Of a DNA stretch of 60,281 nucleotides, positions 37,012 through 46,715 are shown in pieces. The notes beneath the pieces are model-generated. The model had not been told where the DNA came from. It saw nothing but the letters and a program-made list of their open reading frames with translations, and did no database searches. Origin of the DNA: Gluconobacter kanchanaburiensis NBRC 103587. Lineage in GTDB: Bacteria > Pseudomonadota > Alphaproteobacteria > Acetobacterales > Acetobacteraceae. The translations under genes and the position numbers were made by a program. The stretch spans positions 1 to 60,281 of the forward strand of contig NZ_BJVA01000017.1 of the NCBI RefSeq assembly GCF_007988905.1. Reading direction: 5' to 3'. Positions within the stretch are counted from its first letter, which is position 1, and the number at the start of each line of letters is the position of its first letter.

Positions 37012-37430
37012 TCAGATGACCGGGATACCTCCTGTGATGGCGATCATCGTGCCCGAAACACAACTCACCTCAGTCACCTGCAAGAAAAACGCAGACTCCC
37101 GACAGCTCGGCAGGCTGGCCCAGACACTTCATCGGCGTATCGGCGCCAAACCGTTCCACATGCTCCGGCTCCATTATCGGCGGACTCAGCAGCGCGGCCA
37201 GCAGCCAGGCGCGCCATGCGGAACGTGGCTCACGCATTGATATCAAATGTCCTGCCCCATTCCTCATCACTGACACCTGCAAGCGACGGACGTTCGATCA
37301 GGAATGCAGCGTTGTTCACGAAAATATCGATCCGTACGAACTCCGTGACGGCATATCCGATTCCGGAGTCTTCGCCAGTAATGATGGCGATCCTCCTGTG
37401 CAGCAGATCATGACGACATAGCTCTGCTCC
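37012..37430 (-). pseudogene. decayed short-chain dehydrogenase/reductase gene
   Basis: In the minus strand a frame from about 37430 reads RRIAIITGEDSGIGYAV, the NAD(P)-binding start of an SDR, then jumps by internal deletion to RIDIFVNNAAFLIERPSLAGVSDEEWGRTFDINA and a stop at 37230. Further on, another frame reads ERFGADTPMKCLGQPAELSGVCVFLAGD and stops, and a third frame gives the final EVSCVSGTMIAITGGIPVI. These are the N-, middle and C-terminal pieces of one YdaD/YghA-like SDR; about half the family length, including the catalytic Tyr-Lys region, is missing and there are at least one frameshift and two stops. Not functional. Confidence 0.8.
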
Positions 37431-37730
37431 CCACGATCAGGACGCGGCGTTGCCCGGGATGCCTACCCCGGAATCCGATCCCGAGGCGACATCCTGAACG
37501 CCAGAAACGGATAGTTGGGCAGAGATTATACTCCGGAAACAGTGAGGGACAGCCGACGTGCAACTCACCGGAACCTCGGGATATTCAAGCCGCAGCAATG
37601 ACGTCGTGTTTCGGCCCGGCCGCTATCCGCACCTTCAATCCTGAGGTCAACCGAGCTAGACTGTAGGTCTCATTGCCGCGCCGGGCCTGAATACGTCGCA
37701 CCCCGTCACGCCCTGCTTTCAAGGATTTTT
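37431..37730. other. intergenic region before the SulP gene
   Basis: About 300 bases between the SDR relic and the transporter. No gene is supported on either strand. It should hold the promoter of the SulP gene; nothing matching a clear consensus was found. Confidence 0.4.
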
Positions 37731-39185
37731 ATGACTCCCGCTCTCTACCGACGCCAGTGGGCACAGAACCCGCTGCGCGAAGTGCTGGCCGGAATGGTCG
37801 GCACCTTTGCGCTCATCCCGGAAGTCATCGCCTTTTCCTATATCGCCGGGGTGTCTCCGGCCGTCTCACTGTTCGCGTCTTTCGTCATTTCCGTCTCCAT
37901 CGCCATATTTGGTGGCCGTCCCGGCATGATTTCCGGCGCGGCGGGATCGGTAGCGCTGGTGGCCGCTCCCCTGGTCCACGCCCACGGCGTTCAGGCCATG
38001 CTCCTCGCCACCCTGGTGGCTGGCGCATTGCAAGTCCTTTTTGGCGTGCTGCGTCTTCAGGCGGTCATGCGGTTCGTATCCGCCGAAGTCCGCACGGGTT
38101 TCGTCAACGCGCTGGCCATCATGATCTTCGCCGCGCAGGTTCCGCAGATACTTGGCGTCACCTGGCATACCTATGCGTTGATCGTTCTGGGTCTCGTCAT
38201 CATCTATCTGCTGCCCCGACTATCAGACGCCATCCCGTCGCCCCTGATCTGCATCGTCGTGCTCACCGCCATCACGATGCTCCATCCGATGCCCGTCCAC
38301 ACTGTCGCGGACCTCGGAGACCTTCCCACTGGCCTGCCCAGCCTCACCTTCCCGCATATTCCCCTGACCTGGACTACATGGTCCGTGGTGCTGCCGTATG
38401 CCTTGGCCATGGCGGCGGTCGGGCTGCTGGAATCGATGATGACGGCCTCCGTTGTCGATGACATCACCGACACACATGGCGACCAGCGTATGGAATGCAC
38501 CGGTCTCGGCATTTCCAACATTCTTGTCGGCGCTTTCGGTGGTATCGCCGGCTGCGGCATGATCGGCCAGACCGTCGGCAACCTGCGCTATGGCGGACGC
38601 GGACGCCTGTCCACTTTCACCGCTGGCGCATTTCTGCTGGCCCTCATGGTTCTGCTGCACCGCTGGGTTGGTCAGGTCCCGATGGCCGCTCTCGTCGCCA
38701 TCATGATTATGGTATCCGCCAGTACCTTCTCGTGGAGCAGCCTGCGGGATCTGGCACGTCATCCACGCCTGTCCAGCCTGACCATGATCATCACCGTCGC
38801 TGTCGTAGTCGTGACACACGATCTTGCCGCAGGTGTCGCGGTCGGCGTCATGCTGTCTGGCGTGTTCTTCGCCTGGCAGGCGTCAAAGCTGCTGCATGTG
38901 ACTGAACAACCGGCAGGCGACACCCTGACCTACACTGTCACCGGGCAGGTCCTTTTCGCCTCTGCCAGCAATCTTTCAGACGCCATCGACTATCACACCC
39001 AGGCCGAAACGGTTGTCCTTGATCTCTCTCACGCCCGTTTCTGGGACATCACTGCAGTCCAGGAACTCGAAAAGATTATCGGAAAACTGCGATCACATGG
39101 GCATGACGTGAAGGTCACAGGCCTTCGCAGCGACCTCCACGACATCATTAACCGCCAGTCGGACGAGACGCTTCTGGCGCTTTGA
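37731..39185 (+). CDS. SulP-family anion transporter with STAS domain
   Basis: The 484-residue product is a SulP permease: EVLAGMVGTFALIPEVIAFSYIAGVSP, GRPGMISGAAGSVALVAAPLV, VMRFVSAEVRTGFVNALAIMIF, NILVGAFGGIAGCGMIGQTVGNLRYGGRGRLST and about ten membrane segments, followed from residue about 400 by a STAS domain (VLDLSHARFWDITAVQELEKIIGKLR). The short N-terminus and GRGRLST motif fit the bacterial bicarbonate/sulfate-type SulP group. Substrate (sulfate, bicarbonate, dicarboxylate or molybdate) cannot be fixed by reading. Confidence 0.94.
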   Translation: MTPALYRRQWAQNPLREVLAGMVGTFALIPEVIAFSYIAGVSPAVSLFASFVISVSIAIFGGRPGMISGAAGSVALVAAPLVHAHGVQAMLLATLVAGALQVLFGVLRLQAVMRFVSAEVRTGFVNALAIMIFAAQVPQILGVTWHTYALIVLGLVIIYLLPRLSDAIPSPLICIVVLTAITMLHPMPVHTVADLGDLPTGLPSLTFPHIPLTWTTWSVVLPYALAMAAVGLLESMMTASVVDDITDTHGDQRMECTGLGISNILVGAFGGIAGCGMIGQTVGNLRYGGRGRLSTFTAGAFLLALMVLLHRWVGQVPMAALVAIMIMVSASTFSWSSLRDLARHPRLSSLTMIITVAVVVVTHDLAAGVAVGVMLSGVFFAWQASKLLHVTEQPAGDTLTYTVTGQVLFASASNLSDAIDYHTQAETVVLDLSHARFWDITAVQELEKIIGKLRSHGHDVKVTGLRSDLHDIINRQSDETLLAL

Positions 39186-39220
39186 AAAAGGCTTCCGGCA
39201 AAGCCGCGAGCCATTTCAGG

Positions 39221-39247
39221 CGGTCCGTATCCAACAGATACGGACCG
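39221..39247 (+). terminator. hairpin after the SulP gene
   Basis: Eleven-base arms CGGTCCGTATC and GATACGGACCG with loop CAACA. No T-run follows, so it is a likely but atypical terminator or mRNA stabiliser. Confidence 0.6.
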
Positions 39248-39334
39248 TCACATCCAGTAATTCCGTCCAATCTTTAATCTGATCGTAATCAGTCACCCAT
39301 ACCCCTCCCCCTTTTGCGACGTTAAGAAGAAGTC

Positions 39335-40495
39335 ATGGAGCCGCCCGTCACACATTCCGCATCTTTAGCGCGAAAGACCCCACGCGATCATCGCGTGGAC
39401 GCTCTGCGGGGTATCGCCCTGCTGATGATGCTGGTGGACCATGTGCCTGACGATCTCCTCAACCGGATCACTATCCGAAACTTCGGATTTGCAGATGCCG
39501 CCGAAATCTTCGTCATGCTCGCGGGTTATGCGTCCTATCTGGCCTATGGACGACTGATCGACCGAGAAGGCTGGAAGACCGGCATCCACCGCATCCTTGC
39601 TCGCTGCGTCAGACTTTATCTGTACCAGACCGGCATGACCCTGATCTTCGTCTGGACCGTTCGCCAGTGGCGGCATTACCAGCCGCTTCCCGAATATACG
39701 ATCGAACCCCAGCTTGCCCACGGCTATGGCTGGCTCTGGCGTATCCTGACTTTTGATGCGCTGCCAAGCTATCTCAATATCCTGCCGCTCTACGTCGTGC
39801 TTCTGGCACTGTTTCCGCTGATCTACTGGGTTCTCAAACGCAGCCTGTGGCTTCTGCTCGCACTGAGCGTGGCCATCTGGGCGATCGCCAACCTAGACCC
39901 GCACATAACCATACCCAACTGGCTCGATCCCAATGGATGGTATCTCAACCCATTCGGATGGCAGTTTCTCTATATTCTCGGGATTCTGGGAGCGGTGTGG
40001 GCCTCGAAGCACAAGGGCGATCTGCCGTACCGTCGCTGGGCCAAGGTTCTTTGCCTGACCTATCTGGCCGGCGCGTTCATTCTGTGCTTTCCCTACGAAT
40101 ACTGGCACGTCCCTTCCCTGAGGATCTTCCCCGCACCACCGAACACAGGAAAGTCGACGCTAGCCATCTGGCGCCTGCTGGACATCATGGCGATTTTCTA
40201 TCTGGTCCAGTCTTCTACGGCTCTGCGTCGCCTTTCGGCGGACCGGATCGGACAAAGCCTCGCACTCCTCGGGCGCAATTCTCTGGAAGTCTTCGCCTTC
40301 AGCACCGTGCTGGATCTGCTCGGGCGCCTGATGTTCGCCAGCTTTGGCATCAACCTGTGGGATCAGGTCGTGATGAACGCCGTAGGCCTCGGCTTGACTT
40401 ACGCACTGGCCATCCCTCTGGACCGGGCGCGACAGCGCGCCAAGGCGGCGCGGAGTCCAGCAGTGCCCCTGAAGCCTGCCCCTGCGTCAGAATAG
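39335..40495 (+). CDS. opgC: OpgC-family membrane protein
   Basis: The 386-residue product is an OpgC/acyltransferase-like membrane protein with about ten hydrophobic segments: RVDALRGIALLMMLVDHVPDDLLNRITIRNFGFADAAEIFVMLAGYASYLAYGR, RCVRLYLYQTGM, NILPLYVVLLALFPLIYW, FGWQFLYILGILG, FAFSTVLDLLGR. OpgC proteins add succinyl groups to osmoregulated periplasmic glucans; this role is family knowledge. No opgG or opgH gene is near, so the substrate here is not shown. The gene converges on hflX. Confidence 0.88.
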   Translation: MEPPVTHSASLARKTPRDHRVDALRGIALLMMLVDHVPDDLLNRITIRNFGFADAAEIFVMLAGYASYLAYGRLIDREGWKTGIHRILARCVRLYLYQTGMTLIFVWTVRQWRHYQPLPEYTIEPQLAHGYGWLWRILTFDALPSYLNILPLYVVLLALFPLIYWVLKRSLWLLLALSVAIWAIANLDPHITIPNWLDPNGWYLNPFGWQFLYILGILGAVWASKHKGDLPYRRWAKVLCLTYLAGAFILCFPYEYWHVPSLRIFPAPPNTGKSTLAIWRLLDIMAIFYLVQSSTALRRLSADRIGQSLALLGRNSLEVFAFSTVLDLLGRLMFASFGINLWDQVVMNAVGLGLTYALAIPLDRARQRAKAARSPAVPLKPAPASE

Positions 40496-40504
40496 GACAA
40501 CCCG

Positions 40505-41818
40505 TCAGCTTTCGTAAGGCAGGAGACGGTCTGGATATAGCAGTTCGAACCGCTCAAGATCTGCCGAGAACAGACGGACCTGAACATCCATCCCATCCTC
40601 GAGATCCGTCCGTCCGGTCACTTCACCATGCTGATAGAGCCAGGCCAGAGCCGCACCGTCCGTGATCGCCAGACGCACATCGACGGATTTCATCGAACGC
40701 GTCAGGTACTGATCCAGAATTTCGAAAAGATCCGGCAGCCCTTCGCCCGTAATCGCAGAAATCGCAATCGCGTTCTCTCGCCGCGGCACCGCTTCGACGC
40801 CCCCGACCAGATCGGCCTTGTTCAGCACTTCAACGGTCCGGTCGGACCAGTGTGAATCGAGCATCCCGTCCCGCACCATACCGTCGAGCACGTTCAGAAC
40901 ATCGGCCCGCTGGGCCGCACTGTCAGGATGCGAAATATCCCGAACATGCAAGATCACGTCCGCCTGCGCCACTTCTTCAAGCGTCGCCCGGAAAGCCGCA
41001 ATCAGTTCGGTCGGCAGTTCACTGATAAATCCAACCGTGTCGGACAGAATCACATTGCGCCCCGACGGCAGGCGCAGACCACGCATTGTCGGGTCCAGCG
41101 TAGCGAAAAGCTGATCCTGTGCATGGACAGACGCCCCCGTCAGGGCATTGAACAGCGTGGATTTTCCTGCATTGGTATATCCCACAAGCGCCACGACCGG
41201 GAACGGTACGCGCTTACGGGATTCACGATGCAATCCTCGCGTCCGGCGTACCTGTTCCAGCTCTTTTTTGATCTTGCCGATCCGCTCGGCCAGCATCCGG
41301 CGATCCGCCTCCATCTGCGTCTCGCCCGGACCGCCAAGAAAGCCGAAGCCGCCGCGCTGACGCTCAAGATGGGTCCACAGCCGCACGAGCCGCGAGCGCT
41401 GATACTCCAGATGCGCCAGCTCAACCTGGAGCACACCTTCACGGGTTGCAGCACGCGCGCCGAAAATATCAAGGATCAGGCCGGTCCGGTCTACGACCTT
41501 GCAGCCCAGAGCTTTTTCGAGATTACGCTGCTGACCGGGCGAGAGGCGGGCATCGATAACGACCACGTCCACGTTATCCAGCTTGACCGCCTCGGCAAGC
41601 TGCTCGACCTGACCACTCCCCAGAAGGGTCGAGGGGCGCCGTGCCCGCAGCAGGATCGCCGCCTGACGCACCACCACGAGCCCGATCGAAGCGGTCAGAC
41701 CGACCGCTTCCTCAAGCCGCGCATCGGCTGCGCGAATTTCTTCCTGCGGTCCCGACTTCTCCCATGGCAGGATGACTGCTGCCCTGGTTGCAGGCTTTTT
41801 GGTCTCGAAACCGCTCAA
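40505..41818 (-). CDS. hflX: ribosome-associated GTPase HflX
   Basis: HflX is a GTPase that splits stalled or heat-stressed ribosomes. The 437-residue product has the N-terminal HflX domain ([95 protein letters not shown]), then the G domain with [14 protein letters not shown] (G1), [14 protein letters not shown] (G3) and NKADLV (G4). The start overlaps the stop of hfq by four bases, the usual hfq-hflX pair. Confidence 0.97.
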   Translation of the reverse strand: MSGFETKKPATRAAVILPWEKSGPQEEIRAADARLEEAVGLTASIGLVVVRQAAILLRARRPSTLLGSGQVEQLAEAVKLDNVDVVVIDARLSPGQQRNLEKALGCKVVDRTGLILDIFGARAATREGVLQVELAHLEYQRSRLVRLWTHLERQRGGFGFLGGPGETQMEADRRMLAERIGKIKKELEQVRRTRGLHRESRKRVPFPVVALVGYTNAGKSTLFNALTGASVHAQDQLFATLDPTMRGLRLPSGRNVILSDTVGFISELPTELIAAFRATLEEVAQADVILHVRDISHPDSAAQRADVLNVLDGMVRDGMLDSHWSDRTVEVLNKADLVGGVEAVPRRENAIAISAITGEGLPDLFEILDQYLTRSMKSVDVRLAITDGAALAWLYQHGEVTGRTDLEDGMDVQVRLFSADLERFELLYPDRLLPYES

Positions 41819-42069
41819 AGTTCTTCTTCCATAAAATGGGACATTGGCGCAGCAGGCATGATGGTGCTGACGGCGTGTTTATAAACAAGCTGCACATGAC
41901 CGTCACGACGCAGCAAAAGAGTGTGCGCATCGGACTGCGCCACAATGCCCTGAAGCTTCACGCCATTGACGAGAAAGACGGTGACGGATGCTTCCGTCCT
42001 GCGCAGATAATCGAGAAAGACATCCTGCACGGCCCGGTGTCCGACGGAAGACAAGGATTCTGAAGTCAC
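41815..42069 (-). CDS. hfq: RNA chaperone Hfq
   Basis: The 84-residue product is Hfq, the hexameric RNA chaperone for small RNA regulation. Motifs: [41 protein letters not shown] (Sm1) and [11 protein letters not shown] (Sm2, with the YKHA segment). The C-terminal tail is short and acidic, as in alphaproteobacteria. It follows ntrX and overlaps hflX. Confidence 0.98.
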   Translation of the reverse strand: MTSESLSSVGHRAVQDVFLDYLRRTEASVTVFLVNGVKLQGIVAQSDAHTLLLRRDGHVQLVYKHAVSTIMPAAPMSHFMEEEL

Positions 42070-42116
42070 GCTGTTATCAGTCGACTGAAGGAAATGAAAA
42101 AAAACGGCGCATGAAC

Positions 42117-43529
42117 TCAGCCACTGACCGGCGTGGAAGGCCCACCCGCACGCTCGTCATTCGTGGTGACCCCAAGCTGCTTGAGCTTGCGATGCAGCGC
42201 GCTGCGTTCCATGCAGACGAAGCTGGCCGTCCGGCTGATATTGCCGCCAAACCGCATGAGCTGCACCTGAAGATACTGCGTTTCGAACAGGTCCCGTGCC
42301 TCACGCAGCGGCAGACTCATGACATCCGCTCCAGAAGAGAGGCGCGTCATCGAGGGCGCCCCCTGGCTGATCGTGGCGGGCAGCATGTCCGCCCGGATTG
42401 GATCGTTCCCCGTCCCCGGCATCATGATCAGCAGCCGTTCCATCAGATTGCGCAGTTCGCGCACGTTGCCTGGCCACTCATAGGATTGCAGCGCCGCAAG
42501 CGCATCCACGGAGAGCTCCCGGACCGGAAGGCCGGAAGACTGGGCACAACGTTCGAGGAAATGCCGCGCCAGACCCGGAATGTCTTCCCGCCGCTCCCGC
42601 AGGGACGGGATCCGCAGGGGCACAACCGCGAGACGGTAATACAGATCCTCACGGAACCGCTGTGCCGCAATTTCGGACTGAAGATCGCGGTTGGTGGTGG
42701 CGATAACGCGGATATCCACCTTCACCCGCGTATTGCCTCCCAGACGCTCGAATGTCTGGTCCTGAAGCGCACGCACGATCTTGCCCTGCGTTTCAGGTGG
42801 CATGTCGGCGACCTCGTCTAGCAGAAGCGTGCCGCGGTGCGCTCTTTCCAGCACACCCCGACGCATCGGCTGGCCGTCTTCACCCTCAAGGCCAAAAAGC
42901 TCTTCCTCGAAACGGTTGGGGGCCAGTGTTGCACAGTTCAGCGCAATGAACGGCCCCTCTGCCCGGCGCGAGCGCGCATGGATCATGCGGGCCGCCACTT
43001 CCTTGCCCGATCCGGCAGGCCCACTGATCAGCACACGCGAATTGGTGGGGGCGACACGCTCGATCTGGGCGCGAACCGCCGAAATGGCAGCCCCTTCTCC
43101 GGACAGCGTCGTCTCCGGTCCCGCCCGCAGACGAAGTTCCGCATTCTCCCGACGCAGACGCGCGGCTTCAAGCGCACGTCGCACGACGACCAGAAGCCGG
43201 TCCGACTGGAACGGCTTCTCGATGAAGTCGTATGCACCGAGTTTCAGGCTGGACACCGCCGTCTCGATCGTTCCGTGACCGGAAATCATGAGTGTCGGCA
43301 GCCCAGGCTCTTCCATCTGGAAAATCTTAAGCAGTTCGATACCGTCAAGGCGCGAGCCCTGAAGCCAGATATCCAGAATCGCCAGCGACGGACGGTGCGA
43401 GCGAAAAAGCTCGAGCGCCTGATCCGAATTGGCGGCGGTCCGCGTACGATAGCCTTCGTCGTTCAGAATGCCCTCGATGAGAAACCGGATGTCCGGCTCG
43501 TCATCGACGATTAGGATCTCATGTTCCAT
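42117..43529 (-). CDS. ntrX: NtrX-type response regulator
   Basis: NtrX is the response regulator of NtrY. The 470-residue product starts at ATG 43529 ([17 protein letters not shown]), with a receiver domain (phosphorylated Asp in AILDIWLQG, Lys in [11 protein letters not shown]), an AAA+ domain with intact Walker A ([17 protein letters not shown]) and Walker B ([17 protein letters not shown]), and a C-terminal Fis-type helix-turn-helix ([26 protein letters not shown]). The sigma-54 contact loop GAFTGA is missing; the site reads [19 protein letters not shown]. The start overlaps the end of ntrY by 11 bases. Confidence 0.95.
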   Translation of the reverse strand: MEHEILIVDDEPDIRFLIEGILNDEGYRTRTAANSDQALELFRSHRPSLAILDIWLQGSRLDGIELLKIFQMEEPGLPTLMISGHGTIETAVSSLKLGAYDFIEKPFQSDRLLVVVRRALEAARLRRENAELRLRAGPETTLSGEGAAISAVRAQIERVAPTNSRVLISGPAGSGKEVAARMIHARSRRAEGPFIALNCATLAPNRFEEELFGLEGEDGQPMRRGVLERAHRGTLLLDEVADMPPETQGKIVRALQDQTFERLGGNTRVKVDIRVIATTNRDLQSEIAAQRFREDLYYRLAVVPLRIPSLRERREDIPGLARHFLERCAQSSGLPVRELSVDALAALQSYEWPGNVRELRNLMERLLIMMPGTGNDPIRADMLPATISQGAPSMTRLSSGADVMSLPLREARDLFETQYLQVQLMRFGGNISRTASFVCMERSALHRKLKQLGVTTNDERAGGPSTPVSG

Positions 43530-45918
43530 CTGCTGCCCTCGTGGTCTGGAGATCGGTGCCGCCGGGCCCATGGCTCTCCTGCTCCCATAACGGCAGGGAC
43601 AGGGTGACACGCGTTCCCTTCTGCCCGGTCAGCAGGCCTGGGGACTGGTCTGGTACCCGATCAGTGAGCTGAAGCATCCCGGAATGGTCCTCCATGATCT
43701 TCTTGACAATCGCAAGGCCGAGGCCGGTGCCCTTCGCCTTGTGGGTTACATAAGGCTCGGTCAGCCGGTGGCGTTCCACCGTCGGCAGGCCGATCCCGTC
43801 ATCTTCTATGTCTAGCAGGACATGCCCGCCATGAATGTGCAAGCCCACCACAATGTGTCCGATTGGCTGCACTACCTGTCCCACGGGTTGCCCTGACGGG
43901 TTTTCCCCCGGTTTTCCGCGGCCCGTCATACTGATCGCATCGGCTGCATTCTGTAGCAGATTTGTGAGGGCCTGGCCGATGAGTCGCCTGTCGCACCGCA
44001 CCAGCGGCCCTGACGGCGGCAGACCGGAGGTATCGAACACGATTTCGGGATGAGCATTGCGCTGCAACACAAGCGCCTCCCGGCACAGCCGCGAAAAATC
44101 TTCCGGCTGCATGACAGGCTGGGGCATCCGCGCGAAGGCGGAGAACTCGTCAACCATCCGTCCGATATCGCCAACCTGTCGCACGATCGTATCAACAAGC
44201 TGCGTATAGGTCTCGGGATCGGACTGGATTTCCTTGAGAAAGCGCCGCTTCAGTCGCTCTGCCGCAAGCTGGATAGGCGTCAGCGGATTCTTGATTTCAT
44301 GAGCCACGCGCCGCGCTACATCCGCCCAGGCCGCCTTGCGCTGCGCGGATTGGAGATCCGTGATGTCATCGAAAGTTACGACGTAACCCGCGACATCCTG
44401 TCCGCGCAGTTCCGCCACGACCCGCACGAGAAGCGTGCGCCCCGCTCCTGCCCCCGCCCCCTCGCCTGGACCGCCGGGACGCTGCGCGCCATCGGTATCG
44501 ACCTGGATTTCAGCCGTATGAACGCGCTCGGGCGCAAGACGCGCCTCATCCAGAATAGATGAGAACTCCGGCACCCGATCCGTCATTTTTCTGCCGATCG
44601 AGGGCTGGAGATCGCGCTGGAGCACAATGGACGCCGCCCGGTTCGGCAGTTCGATGACCTGCGCCCTGTCCAGCCCGATCACACCTGCAGACACACCCGC
44701 GAGAACAGTTTCGGTGAAGCGACGACGCTCGTTGATCTGGTCATAAGCCTGCATCAGCTCGGAACGCTGGCTTTCAAGCTGATCGGTCATACTGTTGAAC
44801 GCCCGGGACAGACCCGTCACTTCGTCATCCTTGTCCTGACCGGTGTCGTCCGGCACCGGAACACGAACGCCAAGATCCCCGCGCGAAATGCGCTGCGCGG
44901 CAAGAATGAGCAAACCCAGCGGATTGGCAATGCGATTGGCCAGCGCCAGTCCCGTCAGCATCCCGACAGCCAGCACCAGCAGACCCATCAGCGCGAAAAT
45001 GACCGCGAACAGAACCTGCGTCTTGCCGCGATTGGTGATCAGCCGCTGGTAGTCCGCCACCAGCGCATCGGTCCGGCGCATGTGTTCAACCACATCGGGA
45101 TCGACAGGACGGGTGATGACGAGCATGAGCCCGGAATTCCCGCCCAGTGCCACCACGGCGCGCACCTTGCGCTGATCGGGACGGTCGAGGATCACCGCCT
45201 CACCATGCCGGGCCAGTTCCACAACGGATTTGGGCGGCAACGGTGGCGCCGTCGACATATCCGCATCACTACCCAGAAGGCCGCCAACCGCCAGCACCTT
45301 GTAGGTCAGCGGATCGAAGACCTCCGCATCCGTCAGACCGCGCTCGGTAACTTCATCGTCCAGAAATTCCTGAAGACGCGCCGGATCATGAAACAGATCC
45401 GTCCCGCGGGAAAACAGCTCGTCGTTCTGAACGGTAATCAGGGTATTCGCGAGCGCGAACGCCTCTGTCCGGGCGTTATCGTTATGCTCCTGCAGGTACC
45501 CGACCGCGACTGATCGCGCCTCAGTCAGAGCATCGTTCACCCGGTTGGAGAACCAGATCTCCACGCCATAATGGAAAAACAGCGTCGCCACCGCGCCGAC
45601 AACAATGGTCGGCGCGACCGCCACGATGCCGAAGAGGGTGATCAGCCGGACATGCAGCCGCGCGCCCGCCAGACCAAGCCGGCGTTCGGCCACCATGCGC
45701 CCGATCTGCACCACTGCCGCCGCCGCAATCAGCATGAGCATGATGAAGTCGAGCAGGAACACGATCGCCTGGACTTGCGGACGGTGCGCCAGAGACATGC
45801 CGCCCGACAGCACAACGAAGGTGGCGAAGGCGAGCACAAGGGCCAGAACCGTCAGAAGAACCGCCCCGTTGGTGCTCGTCAGCCTTGCGAACAGGCGCCT
45901 CAGGGACGGAATTCTCAC
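43519..45918 (-). CDS. ntrY: NtrY-type membrane histidine kinase
   Basis: The 799-residue product is a membrane sensor with three or four N-terminal hydrophobic segments, a periplasmic sensing region (about residues 120-300), a HAMP domain (LANRIANPLGLLILAAQRISRGDLGVRVPVP), a PAS-like segment (AGVSAGVIGLDRAQVIELPNRAASIV), a HisKA domain with phosphorylated His (RRVAHEIKNPLTPIQLAAERLKRRF) and a HATPase domain (NLLQNAADAI, IEDDGIGLP, HKAKGTGLGLAIVKKI). It partners NtrX in redox or nitrogen control. It overlaps the ntrC stub by four bases. Confidence 0.96.
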   Translation of the reverse strand: MRIPSLRRLFARLTSTNGAVLLTVLALVLAFATFVVLSGGMSLAHRPQVQAIVFLLDFIMLMLIAAAAVVQIGRMVAERRLGLAGARLHVRLITLFGIVAVAPTIVVGAVATLFFHYGVEIWFSNRVNDALTEARSVAVGYLQEHNDNARTEAFALANTLITVQNDELFSRGTDLFHDPARLQEFLDDEVTERGLTDAEVFDPLTYKVLAVGGLLGSDADMSTAPPLPPKSVVELARHGEAVILDRPDQRKVRAVVALGGNSGLMLVITRPVDPDVVEHMRRTDALVADYQRLITNRGKTQVLFAVIFALMGLLVLAVGMLTGLALANRIANPLGLLILAAQRISRGDLGVRVPVPDDTGQDKDDEVTGLSRAFNSMTDQLESQRSELMQAYDQINERRRFTETVLAGVSAGVIGLDRAQVIELPNRAASIVLQRDLQPSIGRKMTDRVPEFSSILDEARLAPERVHTAEIQVDTDGAQRPGGPGEGAGAGAGRTLLVRVVAELRGQDVAGYVVTFDDITDLQSAQRKAAWADVARRVAHEIKNPLTPIQLAAERLKRRFLKEIQSDPETYTQLVDTIVRQVGDIGRMVDEFSAFARMPQPVMQPEDFSRLCREALVLQRNAHPEIVFDTSGLPPSGPLVRCDRRLIGQALTNLLQNAADAISMTGRGKPGENPSGQPVGQVVQPIGHIVVGLHIHGGHVLLDIEDDGIGLPTVERHRLTEPYVTHKAKGTGLGLAIVKKIMEDHSGMLQLTDRVPDQSPGLLTGQKGTRVTLSLPLWEQESHGPGGTDLQTTRAADGT

Positions 45919-46658
45919 TCGTCGATGCCTTTTGGGATCGTGATATCCAGTTCGCGGATGCGTTTGCGCAGGGTGTTACGATTCACCCCGAGAATGGCTG
46001 CCGCACGCAACTGGTTGCCGCAGGTCCGGCGCAGGACCATCGTAATCAGCGGCCGCTCGACTTCGCCCACCACACAGGCATGAAGATCACCGGCCGTATT
46101 CTCCAGATCACCCTCAAGATATTCGGACAAAGGCCGCTCCAGCGCCCGCTCCAGTCCCCTGGGACGCGTATTCCCCGTGCCGGCGACCAGACGACAGACC
46201 GCACTGATCCGCTCCGGCCCCAGACGCTGTCCGGCCGGCAGGGCCGCCAGCCACTGATGCAGCCCTTGCATCAACCCGCCCTGCCGCAGGAGCAGCGCCG
46301 GATCATGGCGACTCCCAGCAATCACGCGCAGATCTGTACTCTCCTGTCCCAGCCAGTCCGTAAAACGGTCCTGCATCTGCGGGCACAGACAGTCGATCTC
46401 ATCCAGCAGCAGGGTTCCGCCCTGAGCCTGCTGGACCCAGCCTGCCTCACCGTTTCCAAACAAGGCGGCCTCGCGAAGGGCGCGGGGCGTGGCGGTCAAC
46501 GCGGCAATCACAAACGGCTGCTTCGCGCGCGGACTGTGACTGTGCAGCCGCCGGGCCACGTCCTGCCTGTCGAGACGCGAAGCCCCGTACAGAAACACCG
46601 AATGACAGCCATGCCCGGCCAAGTCTGTCGCAGCATCAGTTGCAGGCTGCTCCGTCAT
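45915..46658 (-). CDS. truncated NtrC-like protein
   Basis: The 247-residue product ends in a Fis-type helix-turn-helix with the NtrC signature (LRRTCGNQLRAAAILGVNRNTLRKRIRELDI). Upstream of it is a remnant of an AAA+ domain: Walker B is kept (GGTLLLDEIDCL), but Walker A has lost its Lys (LYGASRLDRQ where GxxGxGK is expected) and the GAFTGA loop is gone (LFGNGEAGWVQ). The N-terminal receiver domain is absent; full NtrC is about 480 residues. It keeps the place of ntrC in front of ntrY. It can probably bind DNA but not hydrolyse ATP or activate sigma-54. Confidence 0.82.
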   Translation of the reverse strand: MTEQPATDAATDLAGHGCHSVFLYGASRLDRQDVARRLHSHSPRAKQPFVIAALTATPRALREAALFGNGEAGWVQQAQGGTLLLDEIDCLCPQMQDRFTDWLGQESTDLRVIAGSRHDPALLLRQGGLMQGLHQWLAALPAGQRLGPERISAVCRLVAGTGNTRPRGLERALERPLSEYLEGDLENTAGDLHACVVGEVERPLITMVLRRTCGNQLRAAAILGVNRNTLRKRIRELDITIPKGIDE

Positions 46659-46715
46659 GAGCCATGCCGGAAAAAGACATCACAGACCTTCAGAACAACG
46701 GTTCCCCGCACGGCC

